A DNA stretch of 64,000 nt from JACVRW01 sp963820315 (GTDB lineage Bacteria; Actinomycetota; Thermoleophilia; Solirubrobacterales; Thermoleophilaceae). The DNA lies in contig CAWFZK010000046.1 of NCBI GenBank assembly GCA_963820315.1, forward strand, positions 116,921-180,920, in the 5' to 3' direction. The position numbers and the translations under genes are program-made. The notes beneath the pieces are model-generated. The model saw nothing but the letters and a program-made list of their open reading frames with translations, made no database searches and was not told the DNA's origin. How positions within the stretch are numbered: position 1 is the stretch's first letter; each line of letters starts with the position of its first letter. Of the stretch, positions 49,421-57,730 are shown piece by piece.

Positions 49421-50247
49421 CCGAGCGGCGGATCGCAGTCGTCGTAGATGCGCGCGGCGGCGAGCTTGCCGCTGTCGCCGCGAACGTAGACGGCCACCCC
49501 GGCCTCCGGCGGCAGCTCAGTCCGGCCCCACCTCACGACGTTGTACTCGAGCGCGCAGGCCCGGCCGGTGTCGACCATCGCGCAGTGCTCCAACTCGATC
49601 CCGCCGTCGTTCGAGAACGAGTGCGCGTAGAAGGCCCGCAGTTCGTCGCGACCCCTATGGATGTACGGGACGCCGACGGGCTCGCGGGCGTAGGCGTCAG
49701 GCTCGAAGGCGGCCATGATCGCGTCCAGATCGCCGGCGGCCAGCGCGCGCTGGTACTCGCCAACGACGTCCGGCGGGTGGAGATCCTGATTCCGTTGCAG
49801 CAGCGGCAGGCGGTGAACGTGGTAGCCCACCACGGGCCACATGCTGTGGTACACGCGCAGTTCGATGAGTCGCCCGTCGGGCTGGCGGTCGGCGACGATC
49901 GCCACCGGCACGTCGACCCGTCCCGTCTCCCCGTCGAGGTGGAGAACCACCTCCTCGAACGTGCGTCCCTTCGTGAGCACATCTTCGACTCGGTCGAACG
50001 ACATGTTGCGCTCGCCGAGCCACCCCTGCAGGTAGGTGACGTACGCCTCGAACGCCGGCACGCCCATGACCCTGCCGAATTGGGGGACGTGCAGCACCGG
50101 CTCGCCCGCGAACGACCTGATCAGAGCGCCGTGCTCCCCGGACATCAGACCGTCGTAGTACGGCACGGCCTCGACACGCTCCCGCTCCCACTGCTCCTGC
50201 AATCGCTCGAGCACCGGCGCGGAGAAGAGCTCGGGCAGCCACGGCAT
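49417..50247 (-). CDS. Tandem SnoaL-like (NTF2-fold) protein
   Basis: A 276-residue protein that looks like two NTF2-fold domains in tandem. The first covers about residues 20-150 (YYDGLMSGEHGALIRSFAGE, GVPAFEAYVTYLQGWLGERN). The second covers about 163-275 (YQRALAAGDLDAIMAAFEPD, IHRGRDELRAFYAHSF). SnoaL-type domains bind small hydrophobic ligands and include cyclases and isomerases. Its ATG is three bases after the stop of the ECF sigma factor, which itself has a SnoaL domain, so the two are co-transcribed and probably functionally linked. Confidence 0.75.
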   Translation of the reverse strand: MPWLPELFSAPVLERLQEQWERERVEAVPYYDGLMSGEHGALIRSFAGEPVLHVPQFGRVMGVPAFEAYVTYLQGWLGERNMSFDRVEDVLTKGRTFEEVVLHLDGETGRVDVPVAIVADRQPDGRLIELRVYHSMWPVVGYHVHRLPLLQRNQDLHPPDVVGEYQRALAAGDLDAIMAAFEPDAYAREPVGVPYIHRGRDELRAFYAHSFSNDGGIELEHCAMVDTGRACALEYNVVRWGRTELPPEAGVAVYVRGDSGKLAAARIYDDCDPPLG

Positions 50248-50250
50248 GGC

Positions 50251-51234
50251 TCAAGACTCCCATACCGGCGGCAGCCCGAACTGCGGGAAGAGCGCGTGGC
50301 CGAAGGTGGTCACCTCGGCCACCAGATCGCCCTCGACCCTGATCACATCGAGCTTGAAGGCGCGGAACTCGTCGTCGCCGTGTGCGCGCAGGTAGCTGGC
50401 GGCCGCCGGCATGCGGTTCGCGCGCGTCGGCACGAGCAGCCAGCTGCCCGGTGACTCCGGCCCGAAGGCCCGTTCGAGCAGCGTGCCCATCGCGGCGCGG
50501 CCCTCGTACAGCGACGGATTCGGCGGCATCGTGATCCGGATGTCCTCGCGCACCATGGCGATCGCCGCGGCGGCGTCGCCGCGCTCGTGGGCGTCGATGA
50601 AGCCCTTGAGCAGCCGGCGCTCGTGCTCGGAGAGGTCGGCCGCGGAGCGCTTCGCACGGTCCTGCGGGAGCAGCTCGTGAATCGTCGCGCGGGCCCGCTG
50701 GAGCGCGCTGTTGGCGGCGGCGACCGTCATGTCGAGCAGCTCGGCCGTCGCGCGTGCCGTCCACTCGAGCACGTCGCGCATGATCAGGACCGCTCGCTGG
50801 CGCGGCGGCAGCGCCTGGATCACCGCGACGAAGGTGAGCTCGATCGTCTCGCGCTCGACGACGACGGTCTCGGGCTCCTCCTCCCGCGGCGCCATCTCGT
50901 CGAGCAGCCGGTCCGGGTACGGCTGCAGCCAGGGCACGTCGCGGAACGACTCGACTGCCGGCACTCGCCGCGAGCCCTTCCGGATCTCGTCGAGGCAGGC
51001 GTTCGTCGCGATCTTGTAGAGCCAGGCCCGGAACAGCGGGCCGCCCTCGAAGCGGTCGAGGTGGCGCCAGGCGCGGAGGTAGGTCTCCTGCACGACGTCC
51101 TCGGCGGCCTCGAACGAGCCGAGCATCCGGTAGCAGTGCACGTGCAGCTCGCGCCGGTAGGGGTCCGACAGCTTCGCGAAGGCGGTCTCGTCGCCGCCGC
51201 GCGCAGCGGCGACGAGCCGCTCGCTCGTGCTCAT
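50251..51234 (-). CDS. ECF sigma factor with C-terminal SnoaL domain
   Basis: A 327-residue extracytoplasmic-function sigma factor. Sigma region 2 is at about 10-80 (LHVHCYRMLGSFEAAEDVVQ, FRAWLYKIATNACLDEIRK). Sigma region 4 is at about 135-190 (LPPRQRAVLIMRDVLEW, ATAELLDMTVAAANSALQRA). A SnoaL-like domain fills the C-terminus from about 205 (FIDAHERGDAAAAIAMVRED). In ECF groups with such a domain, the extension, rather than a separate anti-sigma factor, controls activity. No anti-sigma gene is adjacent, which agrees. Its ATG overlaps the stop of the upstream GNAT gene (ATGA). Confidence 0.9.
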   Translation of the reverse strand: MSTSERLVAAARGGDETAFAKLSDPYRRELHVHCYRMLGSFEAAEDVVQETYLRAWRHLDRFEGGPLFRAWLYKIATNACLDEIRKGSRRVPAVESFRDVPWLQPYPDRLLDEMAPREEEPETVVVERETIELTFVAVIQALPPRQRAVLIMRDVLEWTARATAELLDMTVAAANSALQRARATIHELLPQDRAKRSAADLSEHERRLLKGFIDAHERGDAAAAIAMVREDIRITMPPNPSLYEGRAAMGTLLERAFGPESPGSWLLVPTRANRMPAAASYLRAHGDDEFRAFKLDVIRVEGDLVAEVTTFGHALFPQFGLPPVWES

Positions 51235-51773
51235 CTGCCGTTGCCCGTGATCGCCTTGCCCATCCTCACGAGCGGAACCGCAACGCCGCCGGAGGCGTCG
51301 TCGAAGCGCTCCAGCACCTCGAAGCCGGCCATCGTGTAGAGCCGGGCGCCCGCCAGCGACGCCACCAGCTCCAGCCGCGTGAAGCCCTCAGCGGCCGCCG
51401 CCGACTCGCAGAGCGAGAGGATCAGGCGGCCGACCCCGCGGCGAGTGAAATCGGGATGGGTGTACATCGCGCGCACGCGGGCGGGCTCGGTCGCGGGGTC
51501 GAGCAGCGCGCTGTCGCGTCCCGCCGAGTGGTCGCCCCCGTACATCGTGGCGCGGCGGCTCCAACCCCCGCAGCCGGCGAGCCGACCGTCGCTCTCGACC
51601 ACGTAGTAGGTGCCGTCGTCGACGAGCAGCGTGTCGAGCCCCATGCTCGCGCGGCTGGACTCGATCTGAGCCTCGTCGAGGAAATCCCTCTGGAGCTCCC
51701 CTATCGCCGCGTCCATCAAGGGCGCCAGGGCGGGAATGTCATCGCGGACGGCGGTCCGGCTGGTCAGCTGCAT
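51231..51773 (-). CDS. GNAT-family N-acetyltransferase
   Basis: A 180-residue acetyltransferase. It begins MQLTSRTAVRDDIPALAPLM, and the acetyl-CoA-binding block is MYTHPDFTRRGVGRLILSLC, containing the R-R-G-V-G-R pyrophosphate loop. LELVASLAGARLYTMAGFEV is the usual C-terminal block. I use the ATG at 51773; longer frames reach 51848 but add non-conserved sequence. It is first in an operon with the ECF sigma factor and the tandem SnoaL protein. The acceptor is unknown. Confidence 0.85.
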   Translation of the reverse strand: MQLTSRTAVRDDIPALAPLMDAAIGELQRDFLDEAQIESSRASMGLDTLLVDDGTYYVVESDGRLAGCGGWSRRATMYGGDHSAGRDSALLDPATEPARVRAMYTHPDFTRRGVGRLILSLCESAAAAEGFTRLELVASLAGARLYTMAGFEVLERFDDASGGVAVPLVRMGKAITGNGR

Positions 51774-51850
51774 CTGTCGGAGTGGTAGGAGGAATTCGGG
51801 TAGGGCGTGGATCATGCCTACCCCGCAGCCCAGACTCCCGTCCGACACCG

Positions 51851-52642
51851 TCAGGAGCCTCGGACACCCCGCCAGGCCATCGTGCCGCCGTCGATCATGT
51901 ATGAGGCGCCCGTGATGAACGAGGCCCGGTCGGACGCCAGGAAGCAGACGAGCTCGGCGACCTCGGCCGGATCGCCGAGACGGGGAAGCAGCTGGGCGCC
52001 CACGAGCTCCCGCTCGAGCGCCTCCTTGTCGTCCGCGGCGTCGGTGTAGCGCTGGACCATCGGCGTGTCGATCACCGACGGGCAGTAGCAGTTGCAGCGA
52101 ACGACCGGAGCGAGGTCGACGGCGGTGCTCTTCGTCAGCAGCAGTACCCCCGCCTTCGTCGCGCAGTAGGCCACCGCGCCGGGGTACGCGGTCATTCCGC
52201 CCATCGACGACGCGTTCACGATCGACGGCCCGCGCGTCGAGCGCAGCAGATGCGGCGCCGCGTACTTCGTGCAGAGGAACACCCCGCGCAGGTTCACGGC
52301 GAGCACCTGGTCCCAGACGCTCTCGTCGAGCTCGTGAACGGCCAGGCGGTCGGTCAGGAGCGCGTCATTGATTCCGGCGTTGTTGTGGAGCACGTCGATG
52401 CCGCCGAAGGCGCCGGCGGCCGCCTCCATCAAGCTGCGGACCTGGCCGGTGTCGGAGACGTCGCAGAGCGCCAGCTCCGCCGCCGCACCGGCCTCCCGCA
52501 CGAGCGACGCCGTCTCCTCGGCACTCGCCTCGTCGATGTCGGAGACGACGACTCGCGCCCCCTGGCGCCCCATCTCGACAGCCGTGGCGCGACCGATCCC
52601 GCTCCCGGCTCCGGTTACGACGCAGACCTTCTCGTCGAGCAT
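51851..52642 (-). CDS. Short-chain dehydrogenase/reductase (SDR)
   Basis: A 263-residue classical SDR. The cofactor loop is VVTGAGSGIGRATAVE with VSDIDE (Asp suggests NAD). LHNNAGIND contains the NNAG motif. The catalytic Ser is in VNASSMGGM and the Tyr-Lys pair in YCATKAG, here Y-x3-K. It ends TGASYMIDGGTMAWRG. GAGGAGG precedes the ATG at 52642. The substrate is unknown; the group acts on alcohols, sugars and 3-oxoacyl compounds. A strong hairpin separates it from the upstream binding-protein gene, so it probably has its own promoter or depends on read-through. Confidence 0.9.
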   Translation of the reverse strand: MLDEKVCVVTGAGSGIGRATAVEMGRQGARVVVSDIDEASAEETASLVREAGAAAELALCDVSDTGQVRSLMEAAAGAFGGIDVLHNNAGINDALLTDRLAVHELDESVWDQVLAVNLRGVFLCTKYAAPHLLRSTRGPSIVNASSMGGMTAYPGAVAYCATKAGVLLLTKSTAVDLAPVVRCNCYCPSVIDTPMVQRYTDAADDKEALERELVGAQLLPRLGDPAEVAELVCFLASDRASFITGASYMIDGGTMAWRGVRGS

Positions 52643-52668
52643 CCGTTCCTCCTCTGGCACCGAAACGC

Positions 52669-52697
52669 AACGGGGGCGGCCAGTGGCCGCCCCCGTT
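52669..52697 (-). terminator. Strong hairpin terminator after the binding-protein gene
   Basis: AACGGGGGCGGCCA (52669-52682) and TGGCCGCCCCCGTT (52684-52697) are perfect 14-base arms around one base; in practice the inner pairs would open to form the loop. On the minus strand it follows the binding-protein stop by about 20 bases and is followed by GCGTTT. Confidence 0.75.
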
Positions 52698-52717
52698 GAC
52701 CCAAACGGGCAGCGCGA

Positions 52718-53899
52718 CTAGTTCGCGCCGCCACCCCCAAACTGATCGGCCCACTTCGTCTTGAAGAAGGTCACGAAGTCGTTCTTCGGAGTGCGGTACT
52801 CGCCCTCCGGAGGCAGGTTGTCCTTCGTGATCACCTCGTAGTCGTAGACCGTGCCGATGCCCGGATAGCTCGGCTGAGGCTCCTTCGAGAACGGCGTGTC
52901 GAGGCCCCAGAACTGGAGCAGCTGGTCGACTCCGACCCACGGCCCCGCGTCGTAGGGCACGTCGAGGGCCACGTCGACAGCTCCGGCCTTCATGAGCTCG
53001 AGCGTGCCGAGGTCGCCGTGGAACGTGGCCACGAGCGGCTTCTCCGGGAACTGCTTGCCCGGATACTTCGCCAGCACCGCCTGACCGCCGACCTGGCCCG
53101 CGGAGTCGAACGAGAACCAGAACATGTTCGTGTCCGGGTTCGCGGTGATCTGGTCGGTCACGGTCTTACGCGTGCCGTTGACCAGGTTCGCGGGGTCGGT
53201 CTGGGTGGTCGCCGTGATCTCGTAGTCGTCCGGGCTCGCCTTGACGAGCTTCTCGAGCTCGTCCGTGCGCGAGGTCGCCCAGGGCGCCGGATAGTCGTGC
53301 ACGATGATCTGCGCCGGCTTCTCCGAGACCTGGTCGGTCAGCTGCTTGGTCGTGTACTCGGCGAGGATCTTGCCCGCCTCGGGCTCGTCCGGGTAGTAGG
53401 AGCCGTCGTAGCCGGGCGACACGAGGCCGCCGACCTGGATGAACGGGACGTTCTGCGACTGGGCCTTCTTCAGCTGCGGCGCAACCGCGTTGGGCTCGAT
53501 GCCCGTGGTGAAGATGGCGTCGACGCCACGGCCGAGGAGGCTGTCCGCGCAGGTTGCCCACTTGGTGGGGTCGCCCTGCCCGTCGCAGAGCACCATCTTG
53601 TAGCCGACCTCGGAGAGCGCGGTCTTGACCGCGTTGGCCGTGCGGTCGGCGGACTCGATGCCGCCGAGGATCTGCAGGAAGCCGATCGTCTTGTTCGGCT
53701 CGAGCTCACCGGTCCCGTCCTCCTTCGCGGCCTGGGCCCCGGACTCCTGGGCCTTCGCCTTGGCGGAGCCGGTGCCCGCCCCGATGCCGCCGCCGCCGCT
53801 GGTGCCGCCACCGTCATCGTCGTCGTCGCCGCATCCGGCCACAAACAGGCCAATCGCCAACGCGGCGCACAGGAGCGCGAGTAGGCGTCTGTTCAACAA
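52718..53899 (-). CDS. Sugar-type ABC transporter substrate-binding lipoprotein
   Basis: A 393-residue lipoprotein. The signal peptide ends in the lipobox FVAGC with lipidated Cys23, then an Asp/Gly-rich linker GDDDDDGGGTSGGGGIG. The mature domain has the periplasmic-binding-protein type I fold of ribose/xylose binders: KTIGFLQILGGIESADRTAN, LCDGQGDPTKWATCADSLLG, VDAIFTTGIEPNAVAP and MFWFSFDSAGQVGGQ. It would capture a solute outside the membrane. No permease or ATPase gene is next to it, so it is an orphan here. The start is a TTG at 53899 with GGAGGGG upstream; the palindrome CTCAAATTTGAG overlaps the start of that ribosome site. Confidence 0.88.
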   Translation of the reverse strand: MLNRRLLALLCAALAIGLFVAGCGDDDDDGGGTSGGGGIGAGTGSAKAKAQESGAQAAKEDGTGELEPNKTIGFLQILGGIESADRTANAVKTALSEVGYKMVLCDGQGDPTKWATCADSLLGRGVDAIFTTGIEPNAVAPQLKKAQSQNVPFIQVGGLVSPGYDGSYYPDEPEAGKILAEYTTKQLTDQVSEKPAQIIVHDYPAPWATSRTDELEKLVKASPDDYEITATTQTDPANLVNGTRKTVTDQITANPDTNMFWFSFDSAGQVGGQAVLAKYPGKQFPEKPLVATFHGDLGTLELMKAGAVDVALDVPYDAGPWVGVDQLLQFWGLDTPFSKEPQPSYPGIGTVYDYEVITKDNLPPEGEYRTPKNDFVTFFKTKWADQFGGGGAN

Positions 53900-53910
53900 T
53901 TCAACCCCTC

Positions 53911-53922
53911 CTCAAATTTGAG
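53911..53922. promoter_or_regulatory. 12-base palindrome at the binding-protein ribosome site
   Basis: CTCAAATTTGAG is a perfect palindrome. On the minus strand its last bases run into the GAGGAGGGG ribosome binding sequence of the lipoprotein gene. An AT-rich core in such GC-rich sequence is noteworthy. A repressor bound here, or local structure in the message, could control expression. No regulator gene is adjacent. Confidence 0.4.
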
Positions 53923-54024
53923 CCAGCCGACCAATCGGTAGGTCAAAGGTGTCGCGACTCTAGTTCCTGTCTCCGGCGAGGTCAAGGCAACTCAACACGC
54001 TCACAACACGGCGCCGGGCGCGCT

Positions 54025-54836
54025 TCAGGCCGGCCCGCGCAGGTCCTCCGTCTGGGCGATCGCCAGCAGGAAGTCGTCGTAGGAGCGCGGCTCGGCCAGG
54101 ATCGTCACCGCCCCTCCCTTCGTCCGCCGCACGAGGAAGACCGGCATCACGGGCAGGTGCACGGCCTCCGCGACGTTGACGGTTGCGTCCATCTCGGTCC
54201 GCCACCTGCGCCGGCCGAGGTCGCGCCGCCAGCGCGCAAGATCCAGGCCCAATGCGGACGCCCAGCGATCCGGCGGCTCGGCCCTGTCTCTGCGGATGGA
54301 GCGCAGGAAGGCGACCTGCAGGTAATCCCAGTAGCGCCCCTGGCGGGAGGCCGACAGAGCTGCGCGCCCGAGGGCCTCGGAGCGCGGGCCGTAGAGCGGC
54401 CAGGGCCGGAAGCTGAACGACGCGCGTCCGGTGGCGACGTAGCGGCGGACCACCTCGGGGATGACGTCGCGGTGGATCAGCGCGCACTCGAGGCAGCGGG
54501 GATCGCCGTACTCGGTGATCGAAATTGGCGCATTCGGATCACCGAGCACGAACCCCGACTGAGGCACGCCTCGGAGCTCACGCTCGACGCGCCCCACCGT
54601 CGGGCCGAGCCCGGCCGGGACGGGCATCGGCTCGGCGCGCGGGCCTGAGCCGCGCACGACCCGCGGCCCCGAGAGCGCGGGGCGAACCTGCAATCGCGCA
54701 CGGGCTCGATTGCAAGACTGACGCTCGGCGCCTGCGGCGCGCTCGGGTCGTCCGACGTGCCCAGGTCAATCGCCACCACGGCGGTCACGGCGACAGCGAG
54801 CAGGATGCCCGCGACGATCCAGGCCGTGCGGCTCAC
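54025..54836 (-). CDS. Membrane-anchored DsbA/thioredoxin-like protein (one-base frame break)
   Basis: A roughly 270-residue extracytoplasmic thiol-disulfide protein. The GTG at 54836 gives VSRTAWIVAGILLAVAVTAV, a membrane anchor. After SLAIEPVRD the frame breaks near 54692, where one T seems missing, and continues LQVRPALSGPRVVRGSG. The catalytic thioredoxin-like domain follows: GDPNAPISITEYGDPRCLEC carries the CxxC pair as CLEC, and SFSFRPWPLYGPRSEALGRA the DsbA-like helical insert. HLPVMPVFLVRR holds the cis-Pro. Its GTG overlaps the stop of the metallo-hydrolase gene. It likely oxidises or isomerises exported proteins. Confidence 0.78.
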
Positions 54837-55897
54837 GGGTCGCCCGGCGCCGCCAGCCGGACCCGCCGCACGTCGTCCGTGCCGACCTCGGCCACGATGT
54901 CTCCGTGGCGCTCGAAGTGCGCCAGCACCGTGGCGGTCAGCGCGAGTATCTCCTGGCGGCGGTTCGTGTTCGGCTCTGCGCTCACGCGCGCGAAGGCAAG
55001 CTCGTAGACGCTGCGCGGTTCGTCCGACAGCTCGGAGCGCACCCGCGCACAGGCCGCCAGCGTGGCGTTGCGGGCACGGGCGAGCACGCGCAGCGGCGTC
55101 TGGGCGGGCCGCCCGTGCCCCGGCAGCAGCAGCTCCGGCATCAGGCGCTCCACGCGCTCGAGTGAGCCGAGGTGCTCCGCGACCGGGTCGGGACTGTGGC
55201 CGAACTCGAGGAAGGGAGTGCCGCGCCCGTAGGCGAGGTCGGCCGACAGCACCCAGCGGCTGCGCTCCTCGACCAGGGCGATCTGGGTGGGCGAATGCCC
55301 CGGGGCCGGCACCACCCGCCAGGCGCCCGCCGCCGTCTCGACGACGTCGTCCTCCGCCAGCAGCCGGTCTGGCTCCACGTGCTGATGATGCCCGTCGTCG
55401 GCGAGATTGGCCTCGGTCCACCAGGGCAGCTCGTCACTCGGCACCCCCTCGCGCAGGGACACGGCGTGGCGCTCCTCGAGCGGTGCGCGCACGTCGCGGA
55501 ATGCGTCGTTCGCCGTGTCGGGCCCAGCGAGGCGCACGACCTCGCAGCCGCTGTGCTCCACGACGGCCGCCGCTCCGCCGGCGTGATCCGAGTGCATGTG
55601 GGTGAGTACGAGCGTGCGTATCGCCGCCGGCTGAACGTTCGCCTTCAGGAGCGCGCGCTCGAGCGCCTCCCAGCCCGGAGCGAGGCTCGTGCCCGAGTCG
55701 ATGAGGATGTGGCCGTCGCGGCCGGCGAGCAGGTAGCAATTGACCGACGCGGGCGCCGGCGATGGGTACGGAAGCGGCAGCCGCAGGCCGACGATGCCCT
55801 CCGCGAGCTCCGTGACGCGCACGTCGCCCGCCTTGCGAGGAACCGCGCGCACATCGTCGGCTCGCCACTTCCCCGCTTCGGATTCGACCAATCGCAT
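54833..55897 (-). CDS. MBL-fold metallo-hydrolase
   Basis: A 354-residue metallo-beta-lactamase-fold enzyme. The metal motif LTHMHSDHAGG is the classical HxHxDH. VVPAPGHSPTQIALVEE supplies the next His, VLSADLAYG the bridging Asp and LLPGHGRPAQ the last His. A C-terminal helical extension (about 270-350) is of the kind seen in glyoxalase II-like and thioesterase-like members. The ATG at 55897 gives MRLVESEAGKWRADD. It is divergent from the small gene at 55952 and coupled to the DsbA-like gene downstream. The substrate is unknown. Confidence 0.87.
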   Translation of the reverse strand: MRLVESEAGKWRADDVRAVPRKAGDVRVTELAEGIVGLRLPLPYPSPAPASVNCYLLAGRDGHILIDSGTSLAPGWEALERALLKANVQPAAIRTLVLTHMHSDHAGGAAAVVEHSGCEVVRLAGPDTANDAFRDVRAPLEERHAVSLREGVPSDELPWWTEANLADDGHHQHVEPDRLLAEDDVVETAAGAWRVVPAPGHSPTQIALVEERSRWVLSADLAYGRGTPFLEFGHSPDPVAEHLGSLERVERLMPELLLPGHGRPAQTPLRVLARARNATLAACARVRSELSDEPRSVYELAFARVSAEPNTNRRQEILALTATVLAHFERHGDIVAEVGTDDVRRVRLAAPGDP

Positions 55898-55951
55898 GGT
55901 TGAAGCGCACCGAGTATGTCGAGCCTTGGCGGCGGGTGCTAGCGTCGCCGC

Positions 55952-56296
55952 GTGGAGCCGGGGCTGAAGCCGGACGCCGCTGGGCTCGTCTACACGGTGC
56001 AGCGCCATGCGCGCAACCGCGCGCTCGTGACCCGGGGCAGCGGCGACGACCCGGCGGCAACGCTGCTCGAGTGGTCGCGCCTGCGCCCCGTCAGCTGGAC
56101 GGTGGTGGCGCGCGCGATCCTGACGGACGCGCTCGTGGAACCACCGGTTCGCAAGCTCGCGCAGGACTACGGCCGCTTTCTGTTCACGCCGGCCGGCCGG
56201 ACGCGCACCGTCACCGGCGCCGAGATCGGCGAGTGGATCTCGAGCTGGTCGCTCCCGCGCTTCCCGGGCGAGGCGCTGCGCGGGGAGCGACGCTAG
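55952..56296 (+). CDS. Hypothetical protein, 114 residues
   Basis: I do not recognise this protein. It begins with a GTG at 55952 (MEPGLKPDAAGLVYTVQRHA), is basic with three Trp in two clusters (LEWSRLRPVSWTVV, GEWISSWSLPRFPGE), and has no signal peptide or membrane helix. Codon use is that of its neighbours, which favours a real gene. It is divergent from the metallo-hydrolase gene and lies 40 bases before the MaoC gene on the same strand. Confidence 0.55.
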   Translation: MEPGLKPDAAGLVYTVQRHARNRALVTRGSGDDPAATLLEWSRLRPVSWTVVARAILTDALVEPPVRKLAQDYGRFLFTPAGRTRTVTGAEIGEWISSWSLPRFPGEALRGERR

Positions 56297-56336
56297 CTTT
56301 CGACCTTGCGTTTGGTTGGTGCTACGCTCGCGCCCG

Positions 56337-56801
56337 ATGGAGGACGCGGGCGATCGTCTCGCCGTGCAGCCGCGCGTGACCGGTGGTCCCGGCCTCGAGA
56401 CGCTGGTCGGCGCCGAGCTCCCTCCCTCCGAATGGCTCACGCTCGGCAGGCACGAGCTGAGGCTCTTCGACGAGGCGACCTTCCACCGGCCCTCCACCAA
56501 CTACGGCGGGGCCGACAGCGCCGAGGCCGCTCACGGAACGCACACGCTCGCCATGCTGCCGCCGCTCTTCGAGCAGGCGGTCGCGATCGAGGGCTTCAGC
56601 GCCGTCGTGCTCGCGGGCTTCGAGCGCGTGCGCTTCCCCGCGCCCGTCCCGCTCGGCGCGCGCGTGCGCGTGCGCTTCGAGGTCACCTCTGTCGCCGAGG
56701 CGCGCGGCGGCTATGAGCTCCGCGTGGCCGTGACGGGCGAGCTCGAGGGCAGCGAGCGCCCGGCCTGCGTGTGCGAGATGGTGCTGCGGCTGTTCGAATG
56801 A
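56337..56801 (+). CDS. MaoC-like hotdog-fold dehydratase
   Basis: A 154-residue single hotdog domain. FDEATFHRPS with the following AHGTHTLAMLPPLFEQ corresponds to the R-specific hydratase active site (Asp and His). FPAPVPLGARVRVRFEV is the usual second half. It probably hydrates enoyl-CoA or dehydrates a 3-hydroxyacyl-CoA. The ATG at 56337 gives MEDAGDRLAVQPR. Its stop overlaps the next ATG. It is first in a MaoC-SDR-P450-SDR-SnoaL operon that reads like beta-oxidation of a ring-bearing or branched acid. Confidence 0.82.
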   Translation: MEDAGDRLAVQPRVTGGPGLETLVGAELPPSEWLTLGRHELRLFDEATFHRPSTNYGGADSAEAAHGTHTLAMLPPLFEQAVAIEGFSAVVLAGFERVRFPAPVPLGARVRVRFEVTSVAEARGGYELRVAVTGELEGSERPACVCEMVLRLFE

Positions 56802-57730
56802 GCTCCCCGCTCTCGTTCGACGGGCAGGTGGCCGTGGTCACCGGTGCGGGCCGCGGGCTCGGCCGCGCCTACGCCGTCGAGCTGGCGCGCCGCGGCGCGG
56901 CCGTCGTCGTGAACGACCTCTCGGGCGAGCACGCGCGCGCGCTGGCGGACGAGATCGAGGCCGCGGGCGGCAGTGCGCTCGCGAGTGACGAGACGGTCGC
57001 GACTCCGGCCGGCGCCGAGGCGATCGTGTCCGCCGCGCTCGATCGCTTCGGCCGCCTCGACGCGCTCGTCAACAACGCCGGCTTCATGCGCAACGCCTAC
57101 GTCGAGGAGCTCGCCCCCGAGGACTTCGACGCGGTGCTCGACGTCCACCTGCGCGGCAGCTTCCTCGTCACGCGCGCGGCCTGGCCCGCGCTGCGCCGCG
57201 CGGGCCAGGGCCGGGTTGTGATGACCTGCTCGGCCGGTGGGCTGTTCGCGATGCAGGCGGAGTGCAACTACGCGGCCGCCAAGGCGGGCGTCTACGGGCT
57301 CGCCAAGGCGCTCTCGTTCGAGGGCCGCGAGCACGGCATCCGCGTCAACGCCCTGCTGCCGATGGCGGGCACCCGCATCGAGTCCGCCCAGCCGGTGCCG
57401 GACTACGAGCGCCACTATCCAGAGGACGTCCGGGCCGCGCTCGCCCCGCTGCGCCACGTGCGCTCCGTCACCCCCTTCGTCGTCTACCTCGCAAGCCGCG
57501 CCTGCGCCGTGACGGGCGAGGCGTTCGCGGTCGGGTTCGGGCGCTACGCGCGCGTGTTCGTCGGCGAGACGCCGGGCTGGATCGCACCCGACGAGTCCGC
57601 CGTCGATCCCGAGGAGCTGGCGGACCGGATCGACGAGATACGCGCGCTCGACGGCTTCGCGGTGCCCACGGACATCTACGACGAGGTGCGCTTCATCGCC
57701 AGCTCGCTCGGGCTGGTGGAGGCGCGGTGA
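56798..57730 (+). CDS. SDR, 3-hydroxyacyl-CoA dehydrogenase type
   Basis: A 310-residue SDR. VVTGAGRGLGRAYAVELARR with VVVNDLSG (Asp, so NAD) resembles the dehydrogenase unit of the multifunctional enzyme type 2. VNNAGFMRN, the Ser in TCSAGGLFAM and the Tyr-Lys in YAAAKAG form the catalytic set. A C-terminal extension after the fold (about 230-310) is typical of this subgroup. With the MaoC protein encoded just upstream it makes a hydratase/dehydrogenase pair for acyl-CoA degradation. Its stop overlaps the P450 GTG. Confidence 0.88.
   Translation: MSSPLSFDGQVAVVTGAGRGLGRAYAVELARRGAAVVVNDLSGEHARALADEIEAAGGSALASDETVATPAGAEAIVSAALDRFGRLDALVNNAGFMRNAYVEELAPEDFDAVLDVHLRGSFLVTRAAWPALRRAGQGRVVMTCSAGGLFAMQAECNYAAAKAGVYGLAKALSFEGREHGIRVNALLPMAGTRIESAQPVPDYERHYPEDVRAALAPLRHVRSVTPFVVYLASRACAVTGEAFAVGFGRYARVFVGETPGWIAPDESAVDPEELADRIDEIRALDGFAVPTDIYDEVRFIASSLGLVEAR

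Noticed and set aside
53018..53884. 288-codon plus-strand frame opposite the binding lipoprotein
   Set aside because: Leu/Arg/Gly-rich antisense translation. The minus strand has a lipobox, a ribosome site and a known fold.
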